Shown here piece after piece: positions 1-5,076 of a stretch of DNA of 6,466 nucleotides (position 1 is its first letter; each line of letters begins with the position of its first letter). Under the pieces are notes generated by a model. That model was given only the letters and a program-made list of their open reading frames with translations. It searched no databases and was not told the origin of the DNA. Position numbers and translations under genes: made by a program. The DNA comes from Acidimicrobiaceae bacterium (lineage in GTDB: Bacteria; Actinomycetota; Acidimicrobiia; Acidimicrobiales; Palsa-688), in assembly GCA_009785715.1 (NCBI GenBank), contig WQVT01000144.1, positions 1 to 6,466 of the forward strand, read 5' to 3'.

Positions 1-114
1 ACGGTCGACTGGGTCCACCTCAAGCTGAACGACCAGGCCCAGCGCACCGTCATGTGCAAGGACCCGTTCAGCTCCGAGGACGACCGGGTCGACAAGCTGA
101 TCGCCTCCCTCTGA
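1..114 (+). CDS. pafA: Pup-protein ligase PafA, C-terminal end only (5' part outside the window)
   Basis: The window opens inside an open frame that gives 37 residues before a TGA at 112-114. The visible tail starts TVDW, has a K-x-N element, then KDPFSSEDDRVDKLI and ends ASL. This agrees with the C-terminal end of PafA from other actinobacteria as I recall it (TVDW, K-x-N, DPFS, then a D-x-LI element near the end). PafA uses ATP to join the C-terminal glutamate of Pup to lysines of target proteins, marking them for the bacterial proteasome. The catalytic part is upstream and unseen. pafB follows after 11 nt, the usual pafA-pafBC neighbourhood, which supports the call. With only the tail visible, the related deamidase/depupylase Dop is the main alternative, but it does not normally sit directly before pafB. 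Confidence 0.85.
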   Translation, partial: TVDWVHLKLNDQAQRTVMCKDPFSSEDDRVDKLIASL

Positions 115-118
115 GGGG
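113..118 (+). promoter_or_regulatory. Ribosome binding site deciding the pafB start
   Basis: GAGGGG overlaps the pafA stop codon and lies 7 nt before the GTG at 126. It supports that GTG as the pafB start rather than the ATG at 54, which lies in the same frame but inside pafA. Confidence 0.7.
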
Positions 119-125
119 CCCCGCG

Positions 126-1115
126 GTGGACCGGCTGGAACGGTTGGTGAACCTGGTCGCCGCACTCCTCGACGCCCCGCGCCCCCTCAGGCGGGAGGAG
201 CTGCGGGAGCGGGTCGGGGGCTATTCCGACGACCCGGCGGCCTTCCGCCGAAATTTCGAGCGGGACAAGGACGCGCTCCGGCAGATGGGGATGCCACTGG
301 TGCTCGAGCCGATCGAAGGCGACCACCCCGATGCGCCGACGGGTTACCGGATCCCTCGCGAGCGCTACGAGTTGCCGGACCTGGGCCTCACCGAGGACGA
401 GCTCGCGGCGCTGCGGGTGGCGGCCTCCGCGGTGGAGATCCAAGGCGACGAGGGGGCCACCGCCAGCGCGCTGCGCAAGCTGGCTGCCGGCATCGCCCCG
501 GTGCGCAACGGAGATTCCTCGTGGAACGGGAAGGCTGACGCCGACGGTCCGGGGAGCTCCCGGCGCCGCACCACCCCGGTGGCGGAAGTGCCGGGAGGCG
601 AGGCCGTCGCCGTGGTCTGGGGCGCCATCGCGGAACGGCGACGGCTGAGCTTCACCTACCGGGATCGCCCCCGCACCGTCGAGCCCTGGCAGCTCGCCTA
701 TCGGAGCGGACGGTGGTACCTGACCGGGCTCGACCGGGAGCGGGGAGCGAGCCGGTTGTACCGGCTGGACCGTGTGCAGGGGTCGGTGCGCGCGCTCGAC
801 GAGCGCGGCGCGTTCATCCGTCCGGAGGTGGCCGCCGTCCACCCACCCCGGTCGTGGCAGCTCGGCGACGAGCCCGAGACGATGGTGCGGATCCTGATCG
901 ACGCCGTGGTCGCGCCCACGGCGCTGTCCTCCGTGGGCGAGGAGGCGATCGAGGAGCGCCGCCCGGACGGCTCGGTGGTGGTCGCCCTGCCGGTCAGCAG
1001 CATGGCCGCCCTGTACGCGTTCGTCCTCGGGTTCCTTGAGCGAGCGGAGATCCTCGACCCGCCCGAGGTGCGCGCCGACTTCGTCGGCCACCTCGAGGCG
1101 CTGGCACGAGGATGA
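126..1115 (+). CDS. pafB: WYL-domain transcriptional regulator PafB
   Basis: The product is 329 residues from the GTG at 126. The frame is open back to an ATG at 54, but that would overlap pafA by 61 nt, and only the part from 126 looks like PafB (DRLERLVNLVAALL at the start). Residues 1-90 form the winged-helix DNA-binding part, with a GYSDD element, FERDKDALR and GYRIPRERYELPD, all typical of PafB. The WYL domain follows in the second half, with the naming motif at W197-Y198-L199 in GRWYLTG and the RLYRLDRV element just after. PafB pairs with PafC, and in mycobacteria the heterodimer activates the LexA-independent DNA-damage regulon, with the WYL domains sensing single-stranded DNA (known from the family). 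Despite its name and place beside pafA, it is not known to be needed for pupylation. Its stop codon overlaps an ATG as ATGA at 1112-1115. Confidence 0.93.
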   Translation: MDRLERLVNLVAALLDAPRPLRREELRERVGGYSDDPAAFRRNFERDKDALRQMGMPLVLEPIEGDHPDAPTGYRIPRERYELPDLGLTEDELAALRVAASAVEIQGDEGATASALRKLAAGIAPVRNGDSSWNGKADADGPGSSRRRTTPVAEVPGGEAVAVVWGAIAERRRLSFTYRDRPRTVEPWQLAYRSGRWYLTGLDRERGASRLYRLDRVQGSVRALDERGAFIRPEVAAVHPPRSWQLGDEPETMVRILIDAVVAPTALSSVGEEAIEERRPDGSVVVALPVSSMAALYAFVLGFLERAEILDPPEVRADFVGHLEALARG

Positions 1116-1141
1116 GCACCGTCCCGGAGGGACGCCGATGA
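1112..1141 (+). other. Nine-codon mini-ORF bridging pafB and pafC
   Basis: An ATG at 1112 overlaps the pafB stop (ATGA). It encodes MSTVPEGRR and stops at 1139-1141, overlapping the pafC ATG at 1138 (again ATGA). Its first five residues equal those of PafC because of the 26-bp duplication. pafB, the mini-ORF and pafC use all three frames in turn. It has only a poor binding site of its own (AGG directly before the ATG), so any translation would rely on ribosomes finishing pafB. The sequence is certain; whether it is translated is not. Confidence 0.45.
1126..1132 (+). promoter_or_regulatory. Strong ribosome binding site for pafC
   Basis: GGAGGGA ends 5 nt before the ATG at 1138 and lies inside the mini-ORF. 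It fixes the pafC start at 1138, although the frame is open upstream to an ATG at 1036 inside pafB. Confidence 0.75.
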
Positions 1142-2094
1142 GCACCGTTCCCGCCGAGCAGCGACTGGCCCGCATCCTCGCCATCGTGCCGTGGATCGCC
1201 GCCGCCGACGGGCCGTCGATCGCCGAGGTCTGCAGCCGCTTCGGGCTCAGCGAAGAGGAGCTGATGGCGGATCTGGACCTGTTGCTCTTCTGCGGCGTGT
1301 ACCCGTTCACCCCCGACACGCTGATCGAGGTCGACGTGGACGACGGGCGGGTGTGGCTGCGCTTCGCCGACTACTTCCGCCGCCCGCTGCGCCTGACCCC
1401 GCCGGAGGCCCTGGCGTTGCTGGCGGCGGGTGCCGCGCTGCTCGCCGTGCCAGGTGCGTCCGGGGAACCTGAGCATGCCGAGACGACCACGGGGTCGCTC
1501 GGCCGGGCGCTCGCCAAGCTGGAGGACATCCTCGGGATCAGCCGCGACGAGAGCCTCGACGTGACGCTCGGCCCGGCGGAGCCGGCGGTGCTCGACGCCG
1601 TGCGCCGGGCCGCCGCCGAGAGCCGCAAGCTGGCCATCGACTACTACTCGTTCGGGCGCGACGGCCGGACAGAGCGGGTCGTGCAGCCCTGGCGGGTGTT
1701 CCACCGGGACGGGCGGTGGTACCTCGAGGGCTGGTGCGAACGGGCGGAGGGAGAACGGTTGTTCCGGGTCGACCGCATCGTCTCCGCCGAGGTGCTGGGG
1801 GACCAGTCGCCGGATCCCCCTTCCCGCACCGCCGAGGTCTACCACCCGGACAGCTCAGATCCGCTCGTCGTGCTCGACCTCGCTCCCGCCGCAGGTTGGG
1901 TGGCGGAGCGATATCCGAACGAGGGCGTCGAGACCCGCCGGGACGGGCGCACCCGCGTCCGGCTCCGCGCCAGTGAGCGGCCCTGGCTCGAACGGCTCCT
2001 CCTGACGCTCGGCGACGACGCCACCCTTGTCGAAGGCGACCCGCAGGTGCGCGCCGGTGCCGCCCGACGGGTCCTCGCCCGCTACCGGACGTGA
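1138..2094 (+). CDS. pafC: WYL-domain transcriptional regulator PafC
   Basis: The product is 318 residues from the ATG at 1138, chosen for the GGAGGGA site 5 nt upstream and the PafC-like start MSTVPAEQRLARILAIVPW. Residues 1-80 are the helix-turn-helix part (SIAEVCSRFGLSEEEL, then a short beta region ending RPLRLTP). The WYL domain is centred on W194-Y195-L196 in GRWYLEG, followed by RLFRVDRI. A C-terminal extension domain runs from about residue 235 to the end. PafC is the partner of PafB in the PafBC activator; in mycobacteria it recruits RNA polymerase at damage-inducible promoters (family knowledge). Here the two subunits are separate genes in translational coupling, which should keep their amounts matched. 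No PafBC-type promoter is convincing inside this window. Confidence 0.92.
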   Translation: MSTVPAEQRLARILAIVPWIAAADGPSIAEVCSRFGLSEEELMADLDLLLFCGVYPFTPDTLIEVDVDDGRVWLRFADYFRRPLRLTPPEALALLAAGAALLAVPGASGEPEHAETTTGSLGRALAKLEDILGISRDESLDVTLGPAEPAVLDAVRRAAAESRKLAIDYYSFGRDGRTERVVQPWRVFHRDGRWYLEGWCERAEGERLFRVDRIVSAEVLGDQSPDPPSRTAEVYHPDSSDPLVVLDLAPAAGWVAERYPNEGVETRRDGRTRVRLRASERPWLERLLLTLGDDATLVEGDPQVRAGAARRVLARYRT

Positions 2095-2121
2095 GCCCGC
2101 ACCGCTGCGACAGCACGGCGC

Positions 2122-2134
2122 CTTGTGTCACAAG
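2122..2134. promoter_or_regulatory. Perfect 13-bp palindrome, possible operator
   Basis: CTTGTG-T-CACAAG is a perfect 6-1-6 inverted repeat in the gap between pafC and lepB. Its centre lies about 46 bp before the -10-like box at 2174, a fitting place for a dimeric regulator. The factor is unknown, and short palindromes also occur by chance. Confidence 0.35.
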
Positions 2135-2135
2135 A

Positions 2136-2174
2136 CCGGGAAACCCCGGCTGGCGCAGCGGGTCGCTGGCTTTT
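2136..2174 (+). terminator. Candidate terminator after pafC (two small hairpins, then T4)
   Basis: CCGGG (2136-2140) and CCCGG (2145-2149) can pair around an AAAC loop. A second hairpin, CAGCG (2156-2160) with CGCTG (2164-2168) around GGT, is followed after GC by TTTT at 2171-2174. The second has the layout of a weak intrinsic terminator for pafBC. Stems of 5 bp and only four T make this tentative. If real, it favours a lepB start downstream of it. Confidence 0.35.
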
Positions 2175-2179
2175 AGGGT
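2174..2179 (+). promoter_or_regulatory. -10-like box for lepB
   Basis: TAGGGT fits the actinobacterial TANNNT -10 pattern and ends 8 nt before the GTG at 2188, so a transcript could be leaderless or nearly so. No -35 box is recognisable. The AGGG inside it could instead act as the ribosome binding site (9 nt spacing) if transcription begins further upstream. Confidence 0.4.
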
Positions 2180-2187
2180 TTCTTGTC

Positions 2188-2877
2188 GTGGCCGAGCCGG
2201 CGAACAGTGAGCGGAGCGGGGCGCCGAGCCTGGTGAATTCCGGTGAGAGCACCGCGCCCGCAAAGGCGAGGGCCGGCTCCAAGCGCTCGCCGGGGGCGCG
2301 CTCGCTCATCGAGTGGGGCGCGATCATCGTCGCCGCCCTGCTGGTTGCGTTCCTGATCAAGACGTTCCTGATCCAGGCCTTCTACATTCCCTCCGCGTCG
2401 ATGGAGCCGACCCTGCAGCCGGGGGACCGGGTGCTCGTGGACAAGCTCAGCTACAGCCTGCACTCGGTGCACCGTGGCGACATCGTCGTGTTTCACAAGC
2501 CCGCGGACGACAACGACCCGACCGTCACCGACCTGATCAAGCGCGTGATCGGCCTGCCCGGGGAGACCATCGCCTCGGGACCGAACGGCGAGATCCTGAT
2601 CGACGGCAAGCCGATCTCCCAACCGTGGCTCACCCCTGCGGCCGAGGCCGCACCCGGCCCGCCGATCACCAACCGCAACCAGCTCGGCCAGGCCGACTGC
2701 GCCAATACGGGGCGTCCGGTCAACTACTGCGTCATTCCCCAGGGCGACTACTTCATGATGGGCGACAACCGCGGCGACTCGTCCGACTCGCGCGCCATCG
2801 GCCCGATCCCGAAGAGCCTCCTGATCGGCCGGGCCTTCGTGCTCGTCTGGCCGCTCTCCCGCATCACCTGGTTCTGA
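2188..2877 (+). CDS. lepB: Type I signal peptidase (SPase I, S26 family)
   Basis: This membrane-bound serine protease removes signal peptides from exported proteins outside the membrane. From the GTG at 2188 it has 229 residues: a cytoplasmic tail of about 38 residues, one membrane segment (about 41-62), then the catalytic domain. The nucleophile is S71 in SASMEPTL and the general base K118 in DLIKRVIGLPGE. GDNRGDSSDSR at 192-202 is the conserved late box. C171 and C181 lie in the outer loop just before it and could form a disulfide, as LepB of E. coli has. An in-frame GTG at 2125 would add 21 residues but falls in the palindrome and before the terminator candidate; 2188 has AGGG 9 nt upstream and a -10-like box. 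The start is the uncertain part; the family is clear. The gene ends 14 bp inside the minus-strand phosphodiesterase gene. Confidence 0.92.
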   Translation: MAEPANSERSGAPSLVNSGESTAPAKARAGSKRSPGARSLIEWGAIIVAALLVAFLIKTFLIQAFYIPSASMEPTLQPGDRVLVDKLSYSLHSVHRGDIVVFHKPADDNDPTVTDLIKRVIGLPGETIASGPNGEILIDGKPISQPWLTPAAEAAPGPPITNRNQLGQADCANTGRPVNYCVIPQGDYFMMGDNRGDSSDSRAIGPIPKSLLIGRAFVLVWPLSRITWF

Positions 2878-3562
2878 GCCGCAGGGCGTCGACCATCCTC
2901 GCCACGTGGTCGGAATAGACCGCGTCGATCCCGAGCCCGAGGAGGCGGTCGAGCGCCCGGTCCGTCTGGGCGTCCCACCCGAAGGCGAGCATCCCGGCGT
3001 CGTGCACGTCGTCGAGGAGACCCTGGTCCCACTCGCGCTCGCGGAGGTTGACGGCGTCGACGCCGCGCCCGGCCATATCGGCGAGCGCCCGCGCTCCGAG
3101 CGAGTCGCGCTGCGTCGAGGCCACCACGCGAACCTTTGCCCACTGTTCCCGCCACGACCCGAGGCGGTCGATGTCCGACGAGCACAGCCACAGGCGCCCG
3201 GCGGCGCCGTACCGCTCGGCGACGGCCACCACGACCCGAGCCGCGGCCGGGTCCTTGACGTCGAGCGACAGCTCGAATTCGGCGCCCGAGGCTTCGTAGA
3301 GATCCGAGAGGCGCGGAATGTGGGGAGGCAGCGCCCCGACGGGCAGCGCGGCGATCGGCCGCCGCCGCCACCATTCCCGCACCACGCCGTCGTGGTCCAG
3401 CACGGCCTCGTCGTCGGCGGTGATCCACGCGTCGCTCTCGAGTGCACGCGCACCGAGCTCGAGGGCTCGGGCAAAGGATGCGAGGGTGTTGTCCGGGCAC
3501 TCCGCCCGCGCTCCCCGGTGCGCGAACCCGATGGGCAGCTGGGATGGAGGGGGGCGTCCCAC
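2864..3562 (-). CDS. Glycerophosphodiester phosphodiesterase (GDPD family)
   Basis: The 232-residue product is a GDPD TIM-barrel enzyme, which splits glycerophosphodiesters, released by phospholipid turnover, into glycerol 3-phosphate and an alcohol. Family signs in order: AHRGA (catalytic H15, R16), PDNTLASF (usually PENT), metal ligands E42 and D44 in LESDAW, second catalytic H57 in DHDG, LSLDVK with D101 where most members have Glu, and near the end GIDAVYSDH, matching the usual GVDGI-x-TD region. There is no signal peptide, so it is probably cytoplasmic. The start is GTG at 3560-3562, with AGGA 7 nt upstream. It is convergent with lepB, overlapping by 14 bp with no room for terminators, and divergent from the small membrane-protein gene, 48 bp away. 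The D24 and D101 changes are conservative; activity is likely but the substrate is unknown. Confidence 0.9.
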   Translation of the reverse strand: MGRPPPSQLPIGFAHRGARAECPDNTLASFARALELGARALESDAWITADDEAVLDHDGVVREWWRRRPIAALPVGALPPHIPRLSDLYEASGAEFELSLDVKDPAAARVVVAVAERYGAAGRLWLCSSDIDRLGSWREQWAKVRVVASTQRDSLGARALADMAGRGVDAVNLREREWDQGLLDDVHDAGMLAFGWDAQTDRALDRLLGLGIDAVYSDHVARMVDALRLRTR

Positions 3563-3610
3563 CCCGTCATCCTGACGCGGCCAGGAGGCGTTGTCGGGGA
3601 TGATGGGGAC

Positions 3611-3781
3611 GTGTCATGGGTCTGGTTGCTCCCTCTCGGGCTCGGCGCCCTGGCTGCCGGCGGGCTGTGGGCGGCGCTGCGAGCGCTGCGGCGCGAGATC
3701 GAGGGCCTGGCGCGAGCGACGGCCACCCTCGCGGTGGCGGCGGACCGGGCCCGCTCCGCCCGGATCCCGGAAGGGAGCTGA
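3611..3781 (+). CDS. Small single-pass membrane protein with short coiled coil, function unknown
   Basis: From the GTG at 3611 the product is 56 residues. Residues 3-23 (WVWLLPLGLGALAAGGLWAAL) form one hydrophobic segment; a charged helix follows (RALRREIEGLARATATLAVAADRARSAR) with L26, I30, L33, T37 and L40 spaced 4-3-4-3, a short heptad pattern, then IPEGS at the end. Positive charges after the segment suggest the N terminus faces out and the helix lies in the cytoplasm. GGGGA ends 10 nt before the start, and GATGAT at 3599-3604 lies 6 nt before it, so a leaderless start is also possible. I do not recognise a family. It lies divergently from the phosphodiesterase gene and 104 bp before tatB. 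Its frame is also open upstream over the phosphodiesterase gene, but that part is antisense shadow. A clear anchor-plus-helix layout makes a real gene likely, not certain. Confidence 0.6.
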   Translation: MSWVWLLPLGLGALAAGGLWAALRALRREIEGLARATATLAVAADRARSARIPEGS

Positions 3782-3787
3782 CACCAC

Positions 3788-3832
3788 CCCGCCACCGGGA
3801 ATTCACCCGAAAAACACCTGATCGGTGGCGGG
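3788..3832. repeat. Perfect 10-bp inverted repeat before tatB, with competing inner hairpins
   Basis: CCCGCCACCG (3788-3797) and CGGTGGCGGG (3823-3832) are exact reverse complements separated by 25 nt. Inside, CGGG-AATTCA-CCCG (3796-3809) and CACC-TGATC-GGTG (3815-3827) could form smaller hairpins that exclude the long stem. No T-run follows on the plus strand, so it is not a standard terminator. It lies upstream of the probable tatB promoter, so it may be a DNA binding site, or an RNA structure only in transcripts reading through from the small gene. Confidence 0.6.
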
Positions 3833-3873
3833 AGCGCAGCCGGGGGGGAACGGCGAGTGCGGGCGGGCTCCGG

Positions 3874-3879
3874 TAGGCT
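3874..3879 (+). promoter_or_regulatory. -10 box of a probable leaderless tatB promoter
   Basis: TAGGCT fits TANNNT and is followed by exactly 6 nt before the GTG at 3886, so transcription would begin at the first base of the start codon. This is the usual leaderless layout in actinobacteria. No -35 box is evident. The AGG within it could alternatively serve as a ribosome binding site at 8 nt spacing. Confidence 0.55.
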
Positions 3880-3885
3880 TCCCAT

Positions 3886-4281
3886 GTGAACTTCAGCCCC
3901 GAGAAGCTCTTCCTTGTCGGGATCATCGCCTTGGTCGTGCTCGGACCGAACCGCCTCCCCCAGGCGGCACGCACGGTCGGGAGGCTGCTCGCGGAGTTCC
4001 GGCGGGTCTCCGCAAGCATGCAGAACGAGTTCAGCCAGGTGATGGCCGAACCCCGCGATGCGATGCAGAAGAGCGTCGGGGAGTTCGGCCTCACCGATGT
4101 TCGCTCGCAGCTGCGAAACACCATCACCGAGGTCGTCACCGGGCCGGGACCGGTCAACGGCGCGCCGATCATCGATCCCTCGAAGACGCTCGAGGTGAGC
4201 GCGCTGGCGGAGCCGGCGCCCACCCCCGCATCCGAACTGCGGGGGGCGCCCGTCGTACCGGACGACCCGTCGTTCAACTGA
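3886..4281 (+). CDS. tatB: Twin-arginine translocase subunit, TatB type
   Basis: The 131-residue product begins MNFSPEKLFLVGIIALVVLG: a very short outer end with E6, one membrane segment (7-20), then GPNRLP at 20-25 and an amphipathic helix. The GP-x-RLP hinge and the later QNEFSQ element match TatB (E. coli TatB has GPQRLP and QNELTQ), whereas TatA has an FG-x-KKL hinge. The tail from about residue 85 is rich in proline and alanine and looks disordered. TatB forms with TatC the receptor for folded proteins carrying twin-arginine signals; TatA then builds the pore. The gene lies where mycobacteria have tatA, 10 nt before tatC. A GTG start at 3886 is supported by the membrane segment beginning at once and by the -10 box. 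A TatA/TatB dual role cannot be excluded. Confidence 0.87.
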   Translation: MNFSPEKLFLVGIIALVVLGPNRLPQAARTVGRLLAEFRRVSASMQNEFSQVMAEPRDAMQKSVGEFGLTDVRSQLRNTITEVVTGPGPVNGAPIIDPSKTLEVSALAEPAPTPASELRGAPVVPDDPSFN

Positions 4282-4284
4282 GGG
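4280..4284 (+). promoter_or_regulatory. Ribosome binding site for tatC at the GTG start
   Basis: GAGGG overlaps the tatB stop and lies 7 nt before the GTG at 4292. It favours that start over the in-frame ATG at 4349, whose nearest strong purine tract (GGAGG at 4330-4334) is 14 nt away. Confidence 0.55.
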
Positions 4285-4291
4285 CCCGGCC

Positions 4292-5074
4292 GTGAGCGTC
4301 GTCGACGAGTCGCGTGAGCCTTCGGAGGGGGAGGAAGAGCTTGCGACGATGACCCTCACCGAGCACCTGGCCGAGCTGCGCAGCCGGGTCCTCGTGAGCA
4401 TCATCGCCATTGCGGTCACCACCGTGGTCATGTGGTTCCTCTATGACCACGTGATCAACTTCATGCGGCATCCCTACTGCGAGTTCATCCGCACCCACCC
4501 GTCGAAGGCCATCAGCGACCGGTCCTGTTCGCTCGTCACCCAGGGGCCCCTCGAGGGCTTCACCACCCGCCTCAAGATCTGCGCCTACGGGGGGATCGCG
4601 CTCTCCGCCCCGGTGCTGTTCTGGGAGCTGTGGCGGTTCATCACCCCGGGCCTGCACAAGAACGAGAAGCGCTACATCGTCCCCTTCGTCGCCTGCGGGG
4701 TGGTCCTCTTCGCGTTGGGCGTGACCGTCGCCATCCTGGTCTTCCCGAAGGCGCTCACCTGGTTGATCGACGTCGGCGGCCGCGGGGTCGTGCCCCTGTT
4801 CTCCCCGTCGAAGTACTTCACCCTGTACGTGTTGATGGCGCTCATCTTCGGCGCCGTGTTCATGTACCCCCTGGTGCTGGTCTTCCTCGAGATCGCCGGC
4901 GTGGTGCCGAGCAGCACGTGGCGGCGCTGGCGACGGCCGGCGATCGTGGTCATCGCTCTCGTGGCGGCCGTGATCACGCCGTCGAGCGACCCGTTCTCCT
5001 TCCTCGCGATGGCGGTGCCGATGATCGTCTTCTACGAGGGGTCGATCATCGTGGGCCGCCTGCTGCACAAGTAG
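4292..5074 (+). CDS. tatC: Twin-arginine translocase subunit TatC
   Basis: TatC is the six-span membrane protein that recognises twin-arginine signal peptides. The product has 260 residues from the GTG at 4292. An acidic N-terminal tail (1-19) precedes the family start MTLTEHLAELRSRV at 20-33, then membrane segment 1 (about 34-51). An outer loop carries C63 and C79, followed by GPLEGFTTRLK at 85-95, another family region. FWELWRFITPGLHKNEKR and later ITPSSDPFSFLAMAVP and FYE near the end are further signatures. The C terminus is short (GRLLHK). An ATG at 4349 would start right at the conserved region; the upstream GTG has a better-spaced binding site, so 19 residues are in doubt. It is cotranscribed with tatB (10-nt gap) and helY (2-nt gap). 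Confidence 0.95.
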   Translation: MSVVDESREPSEGEEELATMTLTEHLAELRSRVLVSIIAIAVTTVVMWFLYDHVINFMRHPYCEFIRTHPSKAISDRSCSLVTQGPLEGFTTRLKICAYGGIALSAPVLFWELWRFITPGLHKNEKRYIVPFVACGVVLFALGVTVAILVFPKALTWLIDVGGRGVVPLFSPSKYFTLYVLMALIFGAVFMYPLVLVFLEIAGVVPSSTWRRWRRPAIVVIALVAAVITPSSDPFSFLAMAVPMIVFYEGSIIVGRLLHK

Positions 5075-5076
5075 GG

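Larger units (their letters stand above)
1111..1148 (+). repeat. Direct repeat, 12 bp, period 26 bp, at the pafB/pafC junction
   Basis: GATGAGCACCGT occurs at 1111-1122 and again at 1137-1148. The second copy is the true pafC start; the first gives the start of a short ORF. Similarity continues loosely (GTCCCGGAGG versus GTTCCCGCCGAG), as expected of an old 26-bp tandem duplication. Confidence 0.85.

Noticed and set aside
994..1845. 283-codon minus-strand open frame over pafB/pafC
   Set aside because: It is antisense to both WYL regulators and rich in G/R/H/E without recognisable domains.
2183..2191. TTGTCGTGG at the lepB start, close to the PafBC-dependent promoter element (TTGTCGGTG-like)
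   Set aside because: PafBC promoters need a TANNNT box about 8 nt further downstream; none is there, and the motif overlaps the start codon.
3591..3599. TTGTCGGGG before the small gene, also like a PafBC promoter element
   Set aside because: The -10 box expected after an 8-nt gap is missing (GACGTG there); the nearby GATGAT is too close.
2906..3610. Plus-strand frame upstream of and continuous with the small membrane-protein gene
   Set aside because: It is antisense to the phosphodiesterase gene, whose motifs are complete. Only the part from the GTG at 3611 has a sensible protein layout.
3884..3889. ATGTGA, a start codon directly followed by a stop, overlapping the tatB GTG
   Set aside because: A one-codon frame made by chance. 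The TatB frame begins at the GTG at 3886, and the leaderless layout would leave the ATG largely outside the transcript.
2173..4431. 752-codon open frame on the minus strand
   Set aside because: It crosses lepB, the phosphodiesterase gene, the small gene and tatB/tatC in shadow frames, has abrupt changes of composition and shows no family signs.
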